Made by a program: the position numbers and the translations under genes
Assembly (NCBI RefSeq): GCF_001270265.1
Contig: NZ_LGAP01000039.1
Coordinates: forward strand, 1-53,159
DNA length: 53,159 nucleotides
Source of the DNA: Ensifer adhaerens
GTDB lineage: Bacteria > Pseudomonadota > Alphaproteobacteria > Rhizobiales > Rhizobiaceae
Reading direction: 5' to 3'
Notes under the pieces: generated by a model
The model's database searches: none
The model's input: only the letters and a program-made list of their open reading frames with translations
What the model was told of the DNA's origin: nothing
In this document: positions 25,443 to 34,463 of the stretch, one piece after another
Layout: every line of letters starts with the position of its first letter
Position numbering within the stretch: position 1 is the stretch's first letter

Positions 25443-26514
25443 CGGCTTTGACCCCACATCCCTGCAGCAATCCTGGCTGGCGCCTGCAAAGCCGCGGCCG
25501 ATCGTCATTTTCGGCGCTGGCAGCATCGTCGGCGACGCGCATCTTCCGGCCTATCGCAAGGCAGGCTTTCCGGTCGCCGGCATCTTCGATCCTGATGTCG
25601 AGAAGGCGGCAGCGCTTGCAGCCAACTGGGGCATCCACGCATTTGCGGCCGAGGCCGAGGCGCTGGCGAGCCCCGATGCGATCTTCGATTTGGCGACACC
25701 ACCGGCCGCGCATGCTGCAATCCTGTCGAAACTGCCAATGCGCTCGGGCGTATTGATCCAGAAGCCGATGGGCCGCGACCTCGCGGCCGCAACGGCAATT
25801 CTCAACATCTGCCGAGATCGGCAGCTGAAGGCAGCGGTCAATTTCCAGCTGCGCTTTGCGCCGATGATGCTGGCGCTGCGCGACGCAATCGGCAAGGGCC
25901 ATCTCGGCCAGGTCGTCGACTTTGACGCATGGATTGCCGTCGCCACGCCTTGGGGTCTCTGGCCATTCCTCAAAGGGCTGCCACGGATCGAGATCGCGAT
26001 GCACTCGATCCATTATCTCGACCTGATCCGCGGGCTGCTCGGCAATCCCGAAGGTGTCCACGCCAAGACGATCGGCCATCCGAACCATGAGGTGGCGCAG
26101 ACCCGAACGGCCGCCATTCTCGATTACGGCGACAGCGTGCGCTGTGTGCTTTCGGTCAATCACGATCACGATTTCGGCCGCAAGTTCCAGGCCTGCGAGT
26201 TCCGCATCTCGGGAACCGAGGGTGCCGCCTACGTCAAGCTGGGCGTCAATCTCGACTATCCGCGCGGCGAACCCGACGAACTCTGGATCCGGCCCGCCGG
26301 CGGCACGGAATGGGTCGAAGTGCCGCTCAAGGGCGCCTGGTTCCCGGATGCTTTTGCCAATCGCATGGCCAACCTGCAACGCTTCGTCAGTGGCGAGGAT
26401 GAGCAGTTGATCGGCTCCGTCGACGACGCCTGGCAGACCATGGCGCTGGTCGAGGCAGCCTACCAATCCAGCGCGCGACCAGCGACCGCGATCGCGCCAC
26501 TTCCCGGACGTTGA
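25435..26514 (+). CDS. Gfo/Idh/MocA-family oxidoreductase
   Basis: A 359-residue NAD(P)-dependent sugar oxidoreductase. The N-terminal Rossmann motif is [18 protein letters not shown], the family EKP motif appears as IQKPMG, and the catalytic-region histidine is in [12 protein letters not shown]. It starts at a GTG inside the mutarotase gene. It is a candidate for the first oxidation of the sugar to its lactone, the step otherwise missing from the locus. Confidence 0.85.
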   Translation: MTDGFDPTSLQQSWLAPAKPRPIVIFGAGSIVGDAHLPAYRKAGFPVAGIFDPDVEKAAALAANWGIHAFAAEAEALASPDAIFDLATPPAAHAAILSKLPMRSGVLIQKPMGRDLAAATAILNICRDRQLKAAVNFQLRFAPMMLALRDAIGKGHLGQVVDFDAWIAVATPWGLWPFLKGLPRIEIAMHSIHYLDLIRGLLGNPEGVHAKTIGHPNHEVAQTRTAAILDYGDSVRCVLSVNHDHDFGRKFQACEFRISGTEGAAYVKLGVNLDYPRGEPDELWIRPAGGTEWVEVPLKGAWFPDAFANRMANLQRFVSGEDEQLIGSVDDAWQTMALVEAAYQSSARPATAIAPLPGR

Positions 26515-26516
26515 CG

Positions 26517-26963
26517 ATGGCAGAACAGACAATCCATTTCGAAGACTATGAACTCGGCCATGTCAGGCTGACCACGGGTCGCACGATTACCGAGACCGAC
26601 TTCGTGGTCCATGCCGGACACACGGGCGACTTCTTCCCGCACCACATGGATGCGGAATTCGCCAAGACGTTGCCGGGCGGGCAGCGGATTGCCCATGGCA
26701 CGATGATCTTTTCGATCGGCGTCGGCCTGACGGCGTCGCTGATCAATCCGGTTGCCTTTTCTTATGGCTATGATCGGTTACGGTTCGTGCGTCCGGTTCA
26801 TATCGGCGACACCATCCGCACCCGCGTGACGATCTCCGCCAAGGAGGACGATCCGAAGCGGCCGAAGGCGGGACGTGTCGTCGAACGGTGCGAAGTTATC
26901 AACCAGCGTGGCGAGGTCGTCCTTGCCGCCGACCATATCCTGGTCGTCGAACGCAAAGCATGA
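26517..26963 (+). CDS. MaoC-fold dehydratase, second copy
   Basis: A 148-residue hot-dog protein with the MaoC pattern in [20 protein letters not shown] and [20 protein letters not shown]. It is homologous to the protein at 14722 in its C-terminal half but has the more canonical D-x-x-P-H-H catalytic region. Two bases separate it from the oxidoreductase gene. An acyl-CoA hydratase within a sugar-acid operon is unusual. Confidence 0.83.
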   Translation: MAEQTIHFEDYELGHVRLTTGRTITETDFVVHAGHTGDFFPHHMDAEFAKTLPGGQRIAHGTMIFSIGVGLTASLINPVAFSYGYDRLRFVRPVHIGDTIRTRVTISAKEDDPKRPKAGRVVERCEVINQRGEVVLAADHILVVERKA

Positions 26964-26973
26964 GGGGTCAACA

Positions 26974-27708
26974 ATGACAACGGATCTTTCCGGTAAGGTC
27001 GTCCTTATCACCGCCGCAGCCCAGGGCATCGGTCGCGCCACAGCACTTGCCTTTGCCAGGGCCGGCGCGAAGGTGCATGCCACCGATATCAACGCTGAAG
27101 CACTCGCAGCGCTGGCTGCGGAGGCCGATGTCGAAACCCATCGGCTCGATGTGCTCGATGGCGGCGCTGTCGAGGCGCTGGTTGCCAAGATCGGCCAGGT
27201 CGATGTGCTCTTCAATTGCGCCGGTTTCGTGCACGCCGGCTCGATCCTCGACATGAAGGAGGCCGATCTCGAATTCGCCTTCGACCTCAACGTCAAGGCG
27301 ATGATCCGCACCATCCGCGCCGTCTTGCCGGGCATGCTTGCGCGCAAGGACGGCTCGATCATCAACATGGCTTCGGTCGCGTCGAGCATCAAGGGCGTGC
27401 CGAACCGCTTTGCCTATGGCGTGACCAAGGCGGCCGTCATCGGCCTCACCAAATCCGTTGCTGCCGACTACGTTGCCGATGGCATCCGTTGCAACGCGAT
27501 TTGCCCCGGCACGGTCGAAAGCCCGTCGCTGCAGGATCGCATGCGGGCGCAGGGCGATTACGACACGGCGAGAGCCGCCTTCATCGCCCGCCAGCCGATG
27601 GGGCGGATCGGCACTCCGGAAGAGATCGCCGATCTCGCCCTCTACCTCGCCGGCGCGACCTATACCTCCGGGCAGGCCTATGCCATCGATGGTGGCTGGA
27701 CCATCTGA
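26974..27708 (+). CDS. Short-chain dehydrogenase (2-keto-3-deoxy-L-fuconate dehydrogenase-like)
   Basis: A 244-residue SDR. Cofactor motif ITAAAQGIGRATALAF (near residues 11-25), NAG-equivalent FNCAGF, catalytic Ser in NMASVASSIKG and Tyr/Lys in YGVTKAAV. Relatives include the BDH2/DHRS6 group and the KDF dehydrogenase of L-fucose pathways, which oxidises C4 with NAD+. The gene order with the FAH hydrolase and L-fuconate dehydratase supports this. Confidence 0.85.
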   Translation: MTTDLSGKVVLITAAAQGIGRATALAFARAGAKVHATDINAEALAALAAEADVETHRLDVLDGGAVEALVAKIGQVDVLFNCAGFVHAGSILDMKEADLEFAFDLNVKAMIRTIRAVLPGMLARKDGSIINMASVASSIKGVPNRFAYGVTKAAVIGLTKSVAADYVADGIRCNAICPGTVESPSLQDRMRAQGDYDTARAAFIARQPMGRIGTPEEIADLALYLAGATYTSGQAYAIDGGWTI

Positions 27709-27733
27709 GCACTCAAATCAGGGATAAGACACC

Positions 27734-28579
27734 ATGAAACTTCTTCGTTATGGCGAACCGGGACAGGAAAAGCCCGGCATCATCGACGCCGGCGGCATTC
27801 TGCGCGATCTTTCCGGCCATGTCGCCGACTTCTCGGGCGCAGCCCTTGATCTCGACGCGCTGGCAGCAATTACCAAGCTTGATCTCACCGGCCTTCCGGC
27901 TGTTGCCGGCAATCCGCGTCTCGGTCCCTGCGTCGCCGGTACCGGCAAGTTCATCTGCATCGGCCTCAACTATTCCGACCACGCCGCTGAAACCGGTGCG
28001 ACCGTTCCCCCCGAGCCGATCATCTTCATGAAGGCGACGTCGGCCATCGTCGGTCCGAACGATGACCTCGTCATTCCGCGTGGTTCCGAGAAGACCGACT
28101 GGGAAGTCGAACTCGGCGTCGTCATCGGCCGCAAGGCGAAATATGTCAGCGAAGCCGAAGCCCTCGACTATGTCGCCGGCTATTGCACGATCCACGACGT
28201 CTCGGAGCGCGCATTCCAGATCGAGCGCCAGGGACAGTGGACCAAGGGCAAGTCCTGCGACACTTTCGGCCCGACCGGCCCATGGCTGGTGACCAAGGAA
28301 GAGGTGCCGGACCCGCAGAACCTGCCGATGTGGCTCAAGGTCAACGGCGTGACGATGCAGAACGGCTCGTCGAAGACGATGGTCTACGGCGTCGCCTATC
28401 TCGTTTCCTACCTGTCGCAGTTCATGTCGCTGCAGCCGGGCGACATCATCTCGACCGGTACGCCGCCGGGCGTCGGCATGGGCATGAAGCCGCCGCGTTA
28501 CCTCAAAGCCGGCGATGTCGTCGAACTCGGCATCGAAGGTCTCGGCACCCAGAAGCAGTCCGTGCGCGCGGACGACTGA
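27734..28579 (+). CDS. FAH-family hydrolase (2,4-diketo-3-deoxy-L-fuconate hydrolase-like)
   Basis: A 281-residue protein of the fumarylacetoacetase family. The metal-binding segments IGLNYSDHAAE, DWEVELGVVIG and GYCTIHDVSERAFQ are present, and the glycine-rich STGTPPGVGMG is near the end. It would cleave the diketo acid from the SDR step to pyruvate and lactate. The N-terminal extension (MKLLRYGEPGQEKPGI) is typical. It is the fifth gene in the pathway run. Confidence 0.87.
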   Translation: MKLLRYGEPGQEKPGIIDAGGILRDLSGHVADFSGAALDLDALAAITKLDLTGLPAVAGNPRLGPCVAGTGKFICIGLNYSDHAAETGATVPPEPIIFMKATSAIVGPNDDLVIPRGSEKTDWEVELGVVIGRKAKYVSEAEALDYVAGYCTIHDVSERAFQIERQGQWTKGKSCDTFGPTGPWLVTKEEVPDPQNLPMWLKVNGVTMQNGSSKTMVYGVAYLVSYLSQFMSLQPGDIISTGTPPGVGMGMKPPRYLKAGDVVELGIEGLGTQKQSVRADD

Positions 28580-28600
28580 TCTACTTTCATTGGAGCAAAC

Positions 28601-29878
28601 ATGACCCGCATCACCGATCTGCGCGTCTTCGATCTGCGCTTTCCCACATCGCAGAGCCTCGACGGTTCCGATGCCATGAACCCGGACCCTGATTATTCTG
28701 CGGCTTATGTCATCCTCGACACTGATCATCCCGGATTGGCGGGCCATGGCCTGACGTTCACGATCGGGCGGGGCAACGACATCTGCTGCATGGCGATCAA
28801 GGCCATGCAGCATCTCGTCGTCGGCAAGGATACGGCAGAGATCCTTGCCAATCCCGGCCGGTTCTGGCGACACCTGACCAGCGACAGCCAACTGCGCTGG
28901 ATCGGCCCAGAGAAGGGTGCCATCCATCTCGCCACCGGCGCGATCGTCAACGCGATCTGGGATCTGCTCGCGAAAGAAGCCGGCAAGCCCGTCTGGCAAC
29001 TGGTCGCCGACATGTCGCCGGACGAGATCGCCGACATCGTCGACTATCGCTACATGACGGATGTGTTGACCCGCGACGAGGCCGTGGCGATCCTCAAGCG
29101 TGCCGAGGCCGGCAAGGCGGAGCGCATCGCGACGCTGAAGAACGAAGGTTACGCCTGCTACACGACGTCTGCCGGTTGGCTCGGCTACGACGACGACAAA
29201 CTACGCCGACTGGCGCAGGAGGCGATCGATCAGGGCTTCAACCATGTCAAGATGAAGGTCGGGCGCGATCTCGCCGATGACATTCGTCGCCTGACGATTG
29301 CGCGGGAAGTGATCGGCCCGGATCGCTACCTGATGATCGATGCCAACCAGGTATGGGAAGTCGGTGAAGCGATCGACTGGGTCAAGCAACTCGCCTTTGC
29401 CAAGCCGTTCTTCATCGAGGAGCCGACAAGCCCCGACGATGTCGCCGGCCATCGCAAGATCCGTGAGGCAATCGGCCCGGTGAAAGTCGCGACCGGAGAG
29501 ATGTGCCAGAACCGGATCATGTTCAAGCAGTTCATCGCCGAAGGCGCGATCGACGTCGTGCAGATCGATTCCTGCCGCATGGGCGGCCTGAACGAGGTGC
29601 TCGCGGTCCTGCTGACGGCGGCGAAGTATGAGCTTCCAGTCTGGCCGCATGCCGGCGGGGTAGGGCTCTGCGAATATGTCCAGCATCTGTCGATGATCGA
29701 CTACATCGCCGTGTCAGGGACGAAGGAAGGCCGGGTGATCGAATATGTCGACCACTTGCATGAACACTTCCTCGAGCCTTGCGACATCCGCAATGCCGCC
29801 TACATGCCGCCACAGCGTCCAGGCTTTTCGATCGAGATGAAGCCGCAATCCATCGAGGATTACACCTTTCGAGGTTGA
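28601..29878 (+). CDS. fucD: L-fuconate dehydratase (enolase superfamily)
   Basis: A 425-residue enolase-superfamily enzyme. The N-terminal pattern FPTSQSLDGSDAMNPDPDYS is characteristic of L-fuconate dehydratase. Catalytic elements include KMKVGRD, IDANQVW, IEEPTSPDD, TGEMCQNR and WPHAGGVGLCE. It converts L-fuconate to 2-keto-3-deoxy-L-fuconate. It ends the operon; a textbook terminator follows. Confidence 0.92.
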   Translation: MTRITDLRVFDLRFPTSQSLDGSDAMNPDPDYSAAYVILDTDHPGLAGHGLTFTIGRGNDICCMAIKAMQHLVVGKDTAEILANPGRFWRHLTSDSQLRWIGPEKGAIHLATGAIVNAIWDLLAKEAGKPVWQLVADMSPDEIADIVDYRYMTDVLTRDEAVAILKRAEAGKAERIATLKNEGYACYTTSAGWLGYDDDKLRRLAQEAIDQGFNHVKMKVGRDLADDIRRLTIAREVIGPDRYLMIDANQVWEVGEAIDWVKQLAFAKPFFIEEPTSPDDVAGHRKIREAIGPVKVATGEMCQNRIMFKQFIAEGAIDVVQIDSCRMGGLNEVLAVLLTAAKYELPVWPHAGGVGLCEYVQHLSMIDYIAVSGTKEGRVIEYVDHLHEHFLEPCDIRNAAYMPPQRPGFSIEMKPQSIEDYTFRG

Positions 29879-29942
29879 AGGTTCGGATCACAATCGCGGC
29901 TGTATTCATATATAATAGTTGCATTCATCATACCTTACCCAG

Positions 29943-29978
29943 GCCGCCGCAGGATTTCTGCGGCGGCTTTGTCTTTTT
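29943..29978 (+). terminator. Rho-independent terminator of the sugar-acid operon
   Basis: A 10-bp perfect stem (GCCGCCGCAG/CTGCGGCGGC) with loop GATTT is followed by TTTGTCTTTTT, 64 bases after fucD. Confidence 0.9.
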
Positions 29979-30037
29979 CTGTGCAGGTGCACATCATTGG
30001 TCGCCCAAATATCCGCGTGGATCTCAAGACATTCCGC

Positions 30038-30089
30038 TTGACGCTCACGACTCATTCGTAAATAACTTGTTCATTCGCTTATGAATGAA
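30038..30089 (+). promoter_or_regulatory. Promoter and palindromic operator of the TRAP operon
   Basis: TTGACG at 30038 is followed by TAAATA/AATAAC near 30059-30066 (spacing 15 or 17). Downstream is the inverted repeat TTCATTC-N6-GAATGAA (30070-30089). CATTCG also occurs twice as a direct repeat. The operator is 33 bases before dctP. No dedicated regulator gene is adjacent, so IclR or a distant regulator may bind. Confidence 0.5.
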
Positions 30090-30121
30090 TTCCGGAGGGG
30101 AGTCCGGAAGAGGAGGATCCA

Positions 30122-31099
30122 ATGAAGACGTTCATGCTCGCGGCGGCCATGGCCGCTCTGTCCTATTGCGGCGGCGCCAATGCGCAGGAGTACAGCCTGC
30201 GGTTCTCGACCTCGCAGGTGAATCCCAACGAACCGATCGTCAAGGCGATGAAGACCTTCTCCGAGCGGGTTGAGAAGCGCTCGGACGGCCGTATCGCGAT
30301 CACCGTGATGACCGGCGACCAGCTCGGTGCGCAGAAGAAGGTCAACGAGATGGTGATGAGCGGCGCCAGCCTGCTCAGCGCCACCGACTACGGCCAGCTC
30401 GGCCAGTTCGTGCCCGACATGTCGATTCTGGCCGGCCCTTATGTCTATCCGAGCCTTGAGGCCACGGATCGTCTGTTTGCATCGGACCTCTACAAGGAAC
30501 TGTCCGGCAAGCTTGAGGCGCAGGGCATCAAGATCATCATGCCAAACGGCCTCTTCGGCTACCGCCACATCATCTCCAACAAGCCGGTCCGAAGCCCGGC
30601 CGATCTTGCCGGCGTGACGATCCGCGTGCCGTCGTCGCCGATCATGATGGCGACCTTCGGCAGCTATGGCGCACGCCCGACGGAACTGCCCTGGGGCGAT
30701 GTCTACAATGCGCTGCAGACCGGCGTGGTCGATGCCGCCGAAGGCCCCTTCGGCTCGATCGCCGGTGCAAAGTTGAACGAGACCCGCAAGGTCGTCTCCA
30801 AGACTGGCCACCAGATCATGTTTACAGCCTGGGTCGCATCCAGCCAGTTCTTCAACAGCCTGCCGGAAGATCTGCAGAAGATCCTCCTGGAGGAGGGGCA
30901 GACGATCGCCAAGGAATTGACTGAGATGACACTCGAAACCGACGATGCCTATGCAAAGCAGCTCGCCGATTCCGGCGTCGAGATCGTCACCGACGTCGAC
31001 GTTCCCGCCTTTGTCGAAGCCTCGCGTGTCGCATACGACAAGGTACCGAACATCACTCCTGGGATCTACGATCGCGTCCAGAAGGCGATGGCCGAGTAA
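30122..31099 (+). CDS. TRAP transporter substrate-binding protein (DctP family)
   Basis: A 325-residue periplasmic protein with a signal peptide ending at GGANAQ. It carries the DctP-family pattern: FSERVEKRSDGRIAI, GDQLGAQKKVNEMV, and LAGVTIRVPSSP with the arginine that binds the substrate carboxylate, plus PTELPWGDVYNALQTGVVDA. The ligand is therefore an organic or sugar acid, possibly fuconate. AGGAGGA precedes the ATG. Confidence 0.9.
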   Translation: MKTFMLAAAMAALSYCGGANAQEYSLRFSTSQVNPNEPIVKAMKTFSERVEKRSDGRIAITVMTGDQLGAQKKVNEMVMSGASLLSATDYGQLGQFVPDMSILAGPYVYPSLEATDRLFASDLYKELSGKLEAQGIKIIMPNGLFGYRHIISNKPVRSPADLAGVTIRVPSSPIMMATFGSYGARPTELPWGDVYNALQTGVVDAAEGPFGSIAGAKLNETRKVVSKTGHQIMFTAWVASSQFFNSLPEDLQKILLEEGQTIAKELTEMTLETDDAYAKQLADSGVEIVTDVDVPAFVEASRVAYDKVPNITPGIYDRVQKAMAE

Positions 31100-31205
31100 G
31101 AAGGGTAAGCGCCCTCTGGTGCCAGCCCGGCGTCGGCTCGATGGTCGACGCCGCATCGGCAGATAATCTCACTGGCAATGTGAGACCAGCACAGCCTAGC
31201 CGAAA

Positions 31206-31230
31206 ATGGGTGGCGCATGACGCCACCCAT
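31206..31230 (+). terminator. Hairpin between dctP and dctQ genes
   Basis: A 10-bp perfect stem (ATGGGTGGCG) with loop CATGA is 107 bases after dctP and 30 before dctQ. A weaker 7-bp stem (GGCGTCG) lies near 31130. These probably lower expression of the membrane subunits relative to DctP. Confidence 0.5.
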
Positions 31231-31259
31231 ATCCTTCTCTTCAAATGACCGAGGCCGCC

Positions 31260-31772
31260 ATGGAAACCTCACACCTGCCGGAAGAGACCATTCCTCTTCT
31301 CAGTTTTCGCCGCGCCGACGAGGCGATCGGCGTTGTCGCACTCGTCGTCATCGTCTTTTCGATCCTTTGGGGCGTCGTCAGCCGCTACATCTTCCCGCAA
31401 CCGGCCGCCTGGACCTATGAGCTGGCGATCATGGCCTTCGCCTATCTCGTGTTTTTCGGCGCCGTGGCAGGCGTGCGCCTGGGGACACATGCCGCGATCG
31501 ACGTACTGGTCACGGCCTTTCCGTCGGGCTGGCAGAAGGCAATTGCGTGGTTCAATTACCTGCTGCTCGCCGTCTTCTTCGTGGTGATGACCGTGCTATT
31601 TGCCTGGCAGGCCTGGACCTCGCGCCACGTCCACACCATCGCCCTCGACCTGTCGCGCAGCCTCTCCTACGGCCCGCTCGCCCTGGCATCCGCCGGCATG
31701 TTCGTTCAGCACCTCATCGTCGAACGACCGTGGACCGCCCGGGTGCATCGCAATGTGGAATCGCTGATATGA
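31260..31772 (+). CDS. TRAP transporter small permease (DctQ family)
   Basis: A 170-residue protein with four membrane helices (for example GVVALVVIVFSILWGVVSRY and ELAIMAFAYLVFFGAV), matching DctQ. The ATG with GAGG eight bases upstream is preferred to one five codons earlier. Its stop overlaps the large permease start by four bases. Confidence 0.87.
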   Translation: METSHLPEETIPLLSFRRADEAIGVVALVVIVFSILWGVVSRYIFPQPAAWTYELAIMAFAYLVFFGAVAGVRLGTHAAIDVLVTAFPSGWQKAIAWFNYLLLAVFFVVMTVLFAWQAWTSRHVHTIALDLSRSLSYGPLALASAGMFVQHLIVERPWTARVHRNVESLI

Positions 31773-33082
31773 CCTTCTTTCATCTTGCCGGCCCGTCGCT
31801 GCTGGTCGTCGTGCTCTTCCTGCTATCGACCCCGATCACCTGGGCGATGGCGATCGGAGCGCTGGCGTTCTTCCTTATCAACATGGACATGATCCCGCTT
31901 GCCAACTTCGCCCAGGAAATGGCCGAAGGCAGCCAGTCCGTGTCCTTGCTGGCGCTGCCGCTGTTCGTGCTCGCGGGCTGCATCATGAACGCCTCGGGCA
32001 TCACCCGCCGACTGCTGAACCTCGCCGACGTGCTCGTCGGCCACATGACCGGCGCGCTCGCCCAGATGTGCACGGTGCTCGGCACGCTACTTGGCGGCTT
32101 GACTGCGTCCGCCAACGCCGACGCTGCGATGCTTGCGAAAACCCTCGGCGTCGAAATGTCGGAGAGGGGATACAGCCGGGCCTTCGCCGCGGTCATCACC
32201 TCGTCGGCCGCCATCATCACCAGCCTCATACCGCCGTCGATCGGCCTCATCGTCTATGGCTTCCTTGCGGAAACCTCGATCGGCCGGTTGTTTGCAGCCG
32301 GCGTCGTGCCCGGCCTCGTGCTTGCCGGTGGCCTGATGATCACCACCTACTTCATTGCCAAGAAGCGCGGTTACAAGCCGTTGCGCAAGGAGAGGGCGAC
32401 TCGCGCCGAAGGCATGAAGGCGCTCGTCGACGGCCTCTGGGCGCTTTCGATCCCGGTGGTCATCTTCGTCGGCACCCGCTATGGGCTGTTCACCACCACC
32501 GAGGCCGGTGCGGTCGTCGTGGTCTATGTGCTGTTCGTCGCCGTATTCGGCTACCGCGAGTTCACCATCCGCCAGATCCCCGAAGTGCTTGCCGAGTCGG
32601 TGCGCGATTCCGCCGTGGTCATGATTATGATCTGCGCGGCTGCAGCCTTCGGCTTCTATCTCGCCTGGGAACAGGTGCCGCAGGCGATGTCCGGCTGGCT
32701 CGGCGGCGCAACCGACAACCCGCTGTTGATGCTGCTGCTGATCAACGTGCTGCTTATCGTTATCGGTACTGCGATCGAGGGCTCGGCGGCGCTGATCATC
32801 CTGACGCCGATGCTGATCCCGATCATCGACGGCGTCGGTATCGATCGCGTGCATTTCGGCGTCGTCTTCATCACCAACCTGACCATTGCCGGCATCACAC
32901 CGCCGGTCGGCGGACTGATGTACATCTCATCGATGGTGCTGAAGGTTCCGATGATGGCCTATGCGCGCGAAGTGTTGCCCTATCTCGGAATGATGATGCT
33001 GCTGCTCGTCATGCTCAGCATGTTCCCGCAGCTTTCGCTTTGGCTGCCGAACCTCGTCTACGGGACGACGGCCGTTCAATAA
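31769..33082 (+). CDS. TRAP transporter large permease (DctM family)
   Basis: A 437-residue permease with about twelve hydrophobic segments. DctM signatures include LTASANADAAML, IPPSIGLIVYGFLAETSIG and NLTIAGITPPVGGLMY. It forms the sodium-driven channel with DctQ. It completes the dctPQM unit and ends at a strong hairpin. Confidence 0.92.
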   Translation: MTFFHLAGPSLLVVVLFLLSTPITWAMAIGALAFFLINMDMIPLANFAQEMAEGSQSVSLLALPLFVLAGCIMNASGITRRLLNLADVLVGHMTGALAQMCTVLGTLLGGLTASANADAAMLAKTLGVEMSERGYSRAFAAVITSSAAIITSLIPPSIGLIVYGFLAETSIGRLFAAGVVPGLVLAGGLMITTYFIAKKRGYKPLRKERATRAEGMKALVDGLWALSIPVVIFVGTRYGLFTTTEAGAVVVVYVLFVAVFGYREFTIRQIPEVLAESVRDSAVVMIMICAAAAFGFYLAWEQVPQAMSGWLGGATDNPLLMLLLINVLLIVIGTAIEGSAALIILTPMLIPIIDGVGIDRVHFGVVFITNLTIAGITPPVGGLMYISSMVLKVPMMAYAREVLPYLGMMMLLLVMLSMFPQLSLWLPNLVYGTTAVQ

Positions 33083-33086
33083 GTGG

Positions 33087-33119
33087 TTGCCGGCCGCGGT
33101 CGAGAGCCGCGGCCGGCAA
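33087..33119. terminator. Bidirectional hairpin between TRAP and MFS genes
   Basis: A 13-bp perfect stem (TTGCCGGCCGCGG) with a 7-base loop fills the 47-base gap between the convergent genes. Confidence 0.75.
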
Positions 33120-33129
33120 ATGCGAACGT

Positions 33130-34425
33130 TTACCCCGCCTGCGGCACCAGGGTCGCCGGTGCACGCCGGCCGATAGTCAGAACCAGCAGTGCTGCGACGA
33201 TGCACAACAACCCGGCAGCAATCAGCGCCGGCGTGTATGTCTCGAGCGACGTCCTGCTCGCACCGGCAAGGAAAGCGGCACTCGCCGCGCCGAGCTGGTG
33301 TCCGGTGAACACCCAGCCGAAGACCAGCGCCGCCCGCTCCGCGCCGAAGCGTTCTGCCGACAGCTTCACCGTCGGCGGCACGGTCGCGATCCAGTCGAGG
33401 CCGTAGAAGATGGCGAAGATCGACAACGTGTAGATGTTGAAACCGCTGAACGGTAGGAACAGCAGCGACAGACCGCGAAGACCGTAGAACCAGAAAAGCA
33501 GCCAACGATTGTCGTAGCGGTCGGAAAGCCAGCCGGAAAAGACCGTTCCGACGAGATCGAACACACCGATCAGTGCAAGGAGGCCGGCCGCACCGACCGC
33601 TGCGATGCCGACATCGCCGCAGATCGACACCCAATGCATCTGGATCAGACCATTGGTGCTGAAGCCGCAGACGAAGAAGGTGGCAAACAGCACCCAGAAG
33701 GTGTTCGAACGGGAGGCTTCCTGCAGCGCCTTCAGTGGCGAAAGCAACAGGGTTCGCAGATTATGATTCTGTGCCGGGGGAGGTACGATCGCCCGGCCGC
33801 CATAGGGCGCCAAACCGAGGTCGCTCGGCCGATCCTGCATAAAGAGGAGCACTAGAAGGAAGGCAAAGGACAGGACCGCGATGACGACGGTCAGCGCAGT
33901 TCGCCACCCGATCGCCTCGGTAAGTGAGGCGAGCAGGGGCAGGAACACGAGCTGGCCGGTGGCATTGCTGGCGGTCATCAGGCCGACGACGAGGCCGCGC
34001 CTCTTGTCGAACCACCGGGTTGCGACCGTGGCGCCCAGCACCAGCGCAGTCATGCCGGTCCCGACGCCGAGAACGACGCCCCAAAGCGCCACCATCTGCC
34101 ACAGCTGCGTCATGAAGAATGAAGCAATGATACCGCCGACGATGAGGAGCAGGGCTGCGGAGACGACCTTCCTTACACCGAAGTGGTTCATGAAGGCGGC
34201 GGCGAACGGCCCGAGCAAGCCGAACAGCACGAGGCGGATGGCGAGCGCAAACGAGATCTGGGCATTCGACCATCCGAACTCGGTTTCGAGTGGCTTGATC
34301 AGCACGCCTGCGGATCCCATCGCGCCGGCTGTCGCCAGCATGACGAGGAACGTGACGGCCGCGACGGCCCAGCCATAATGGATGTCGCGTTTGGCCAGAT
34401 AACGAGCAAGCACCGGTCCGAACAT
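33130..34425 (-). CDS. MFS transporter (OFA/monocarboxylate porter-like)
   Basis: A 431-residue major facilitator with twelve hydrophobic segments. The N-terminal HYGWAVAAVTFLVML and GVRKVVSAALLLIVGG, and the mid-protein FSGWLSDRYDNR loop, are typical of the oxalate/formate antiporter and monocarboxylate group. The gene starts 38 bases after the MarR stop, so the two form an operon. The substrate is unknown; a drug or an organic acid is equally possible. Confidence 0.8.
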   Translation of the reverse strand: MFGPVLARYLAKRDIHYGWAVAAVTFLVMLATAGAMGSAGVLIKPLETEFGWSNAQISFALAIRLVLFGLLGPFAAAFMNHFGVRKVVSAALLLIVGGIIASFFMTQLWQMVALWGVVLGVGTGMTALVLGATVATRWFDKRRGLVVGLMTASNATGQLVFLPLLASLTEAIGWRTALTVVIAVLSFAFLLVLLFMQDRPSDLGLAPYGGRAIVPPPAQNHNLRTLLLSPLKALQEASRSNTFWVLFATFFVCGFSTNGLIQMHWVSICGDVGIAAVGAAGLLALIGVFDLVGTVFSGWLSDRYDNRWLLFWFYGLRGLSLLFLPFSGFNIYTLSIFAIFYGLDWIATVPPTVKLSAERFGAERAALVFGWVFTGHQLGAASAAFLAGASRTSLETYTPALIAAGLLCIVAALLVLTIGRRAPATLVPQAG

Positions 34426-34463
34426 CGGCCATTTCCTTCCGTCGATCGATTGTGTTGAATTTG

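Noticed and set aside
27713-28999. 428-codon open frame on the minus strand
   Set aside because: Antisense to the FAH hydrolase and fucD genes, both well supported.
32068-33456. 462-codon open frame on the plus strand
   Set aside because: Out of frame with DctM and runs across the convergent terminator; arginine-rich shadow.
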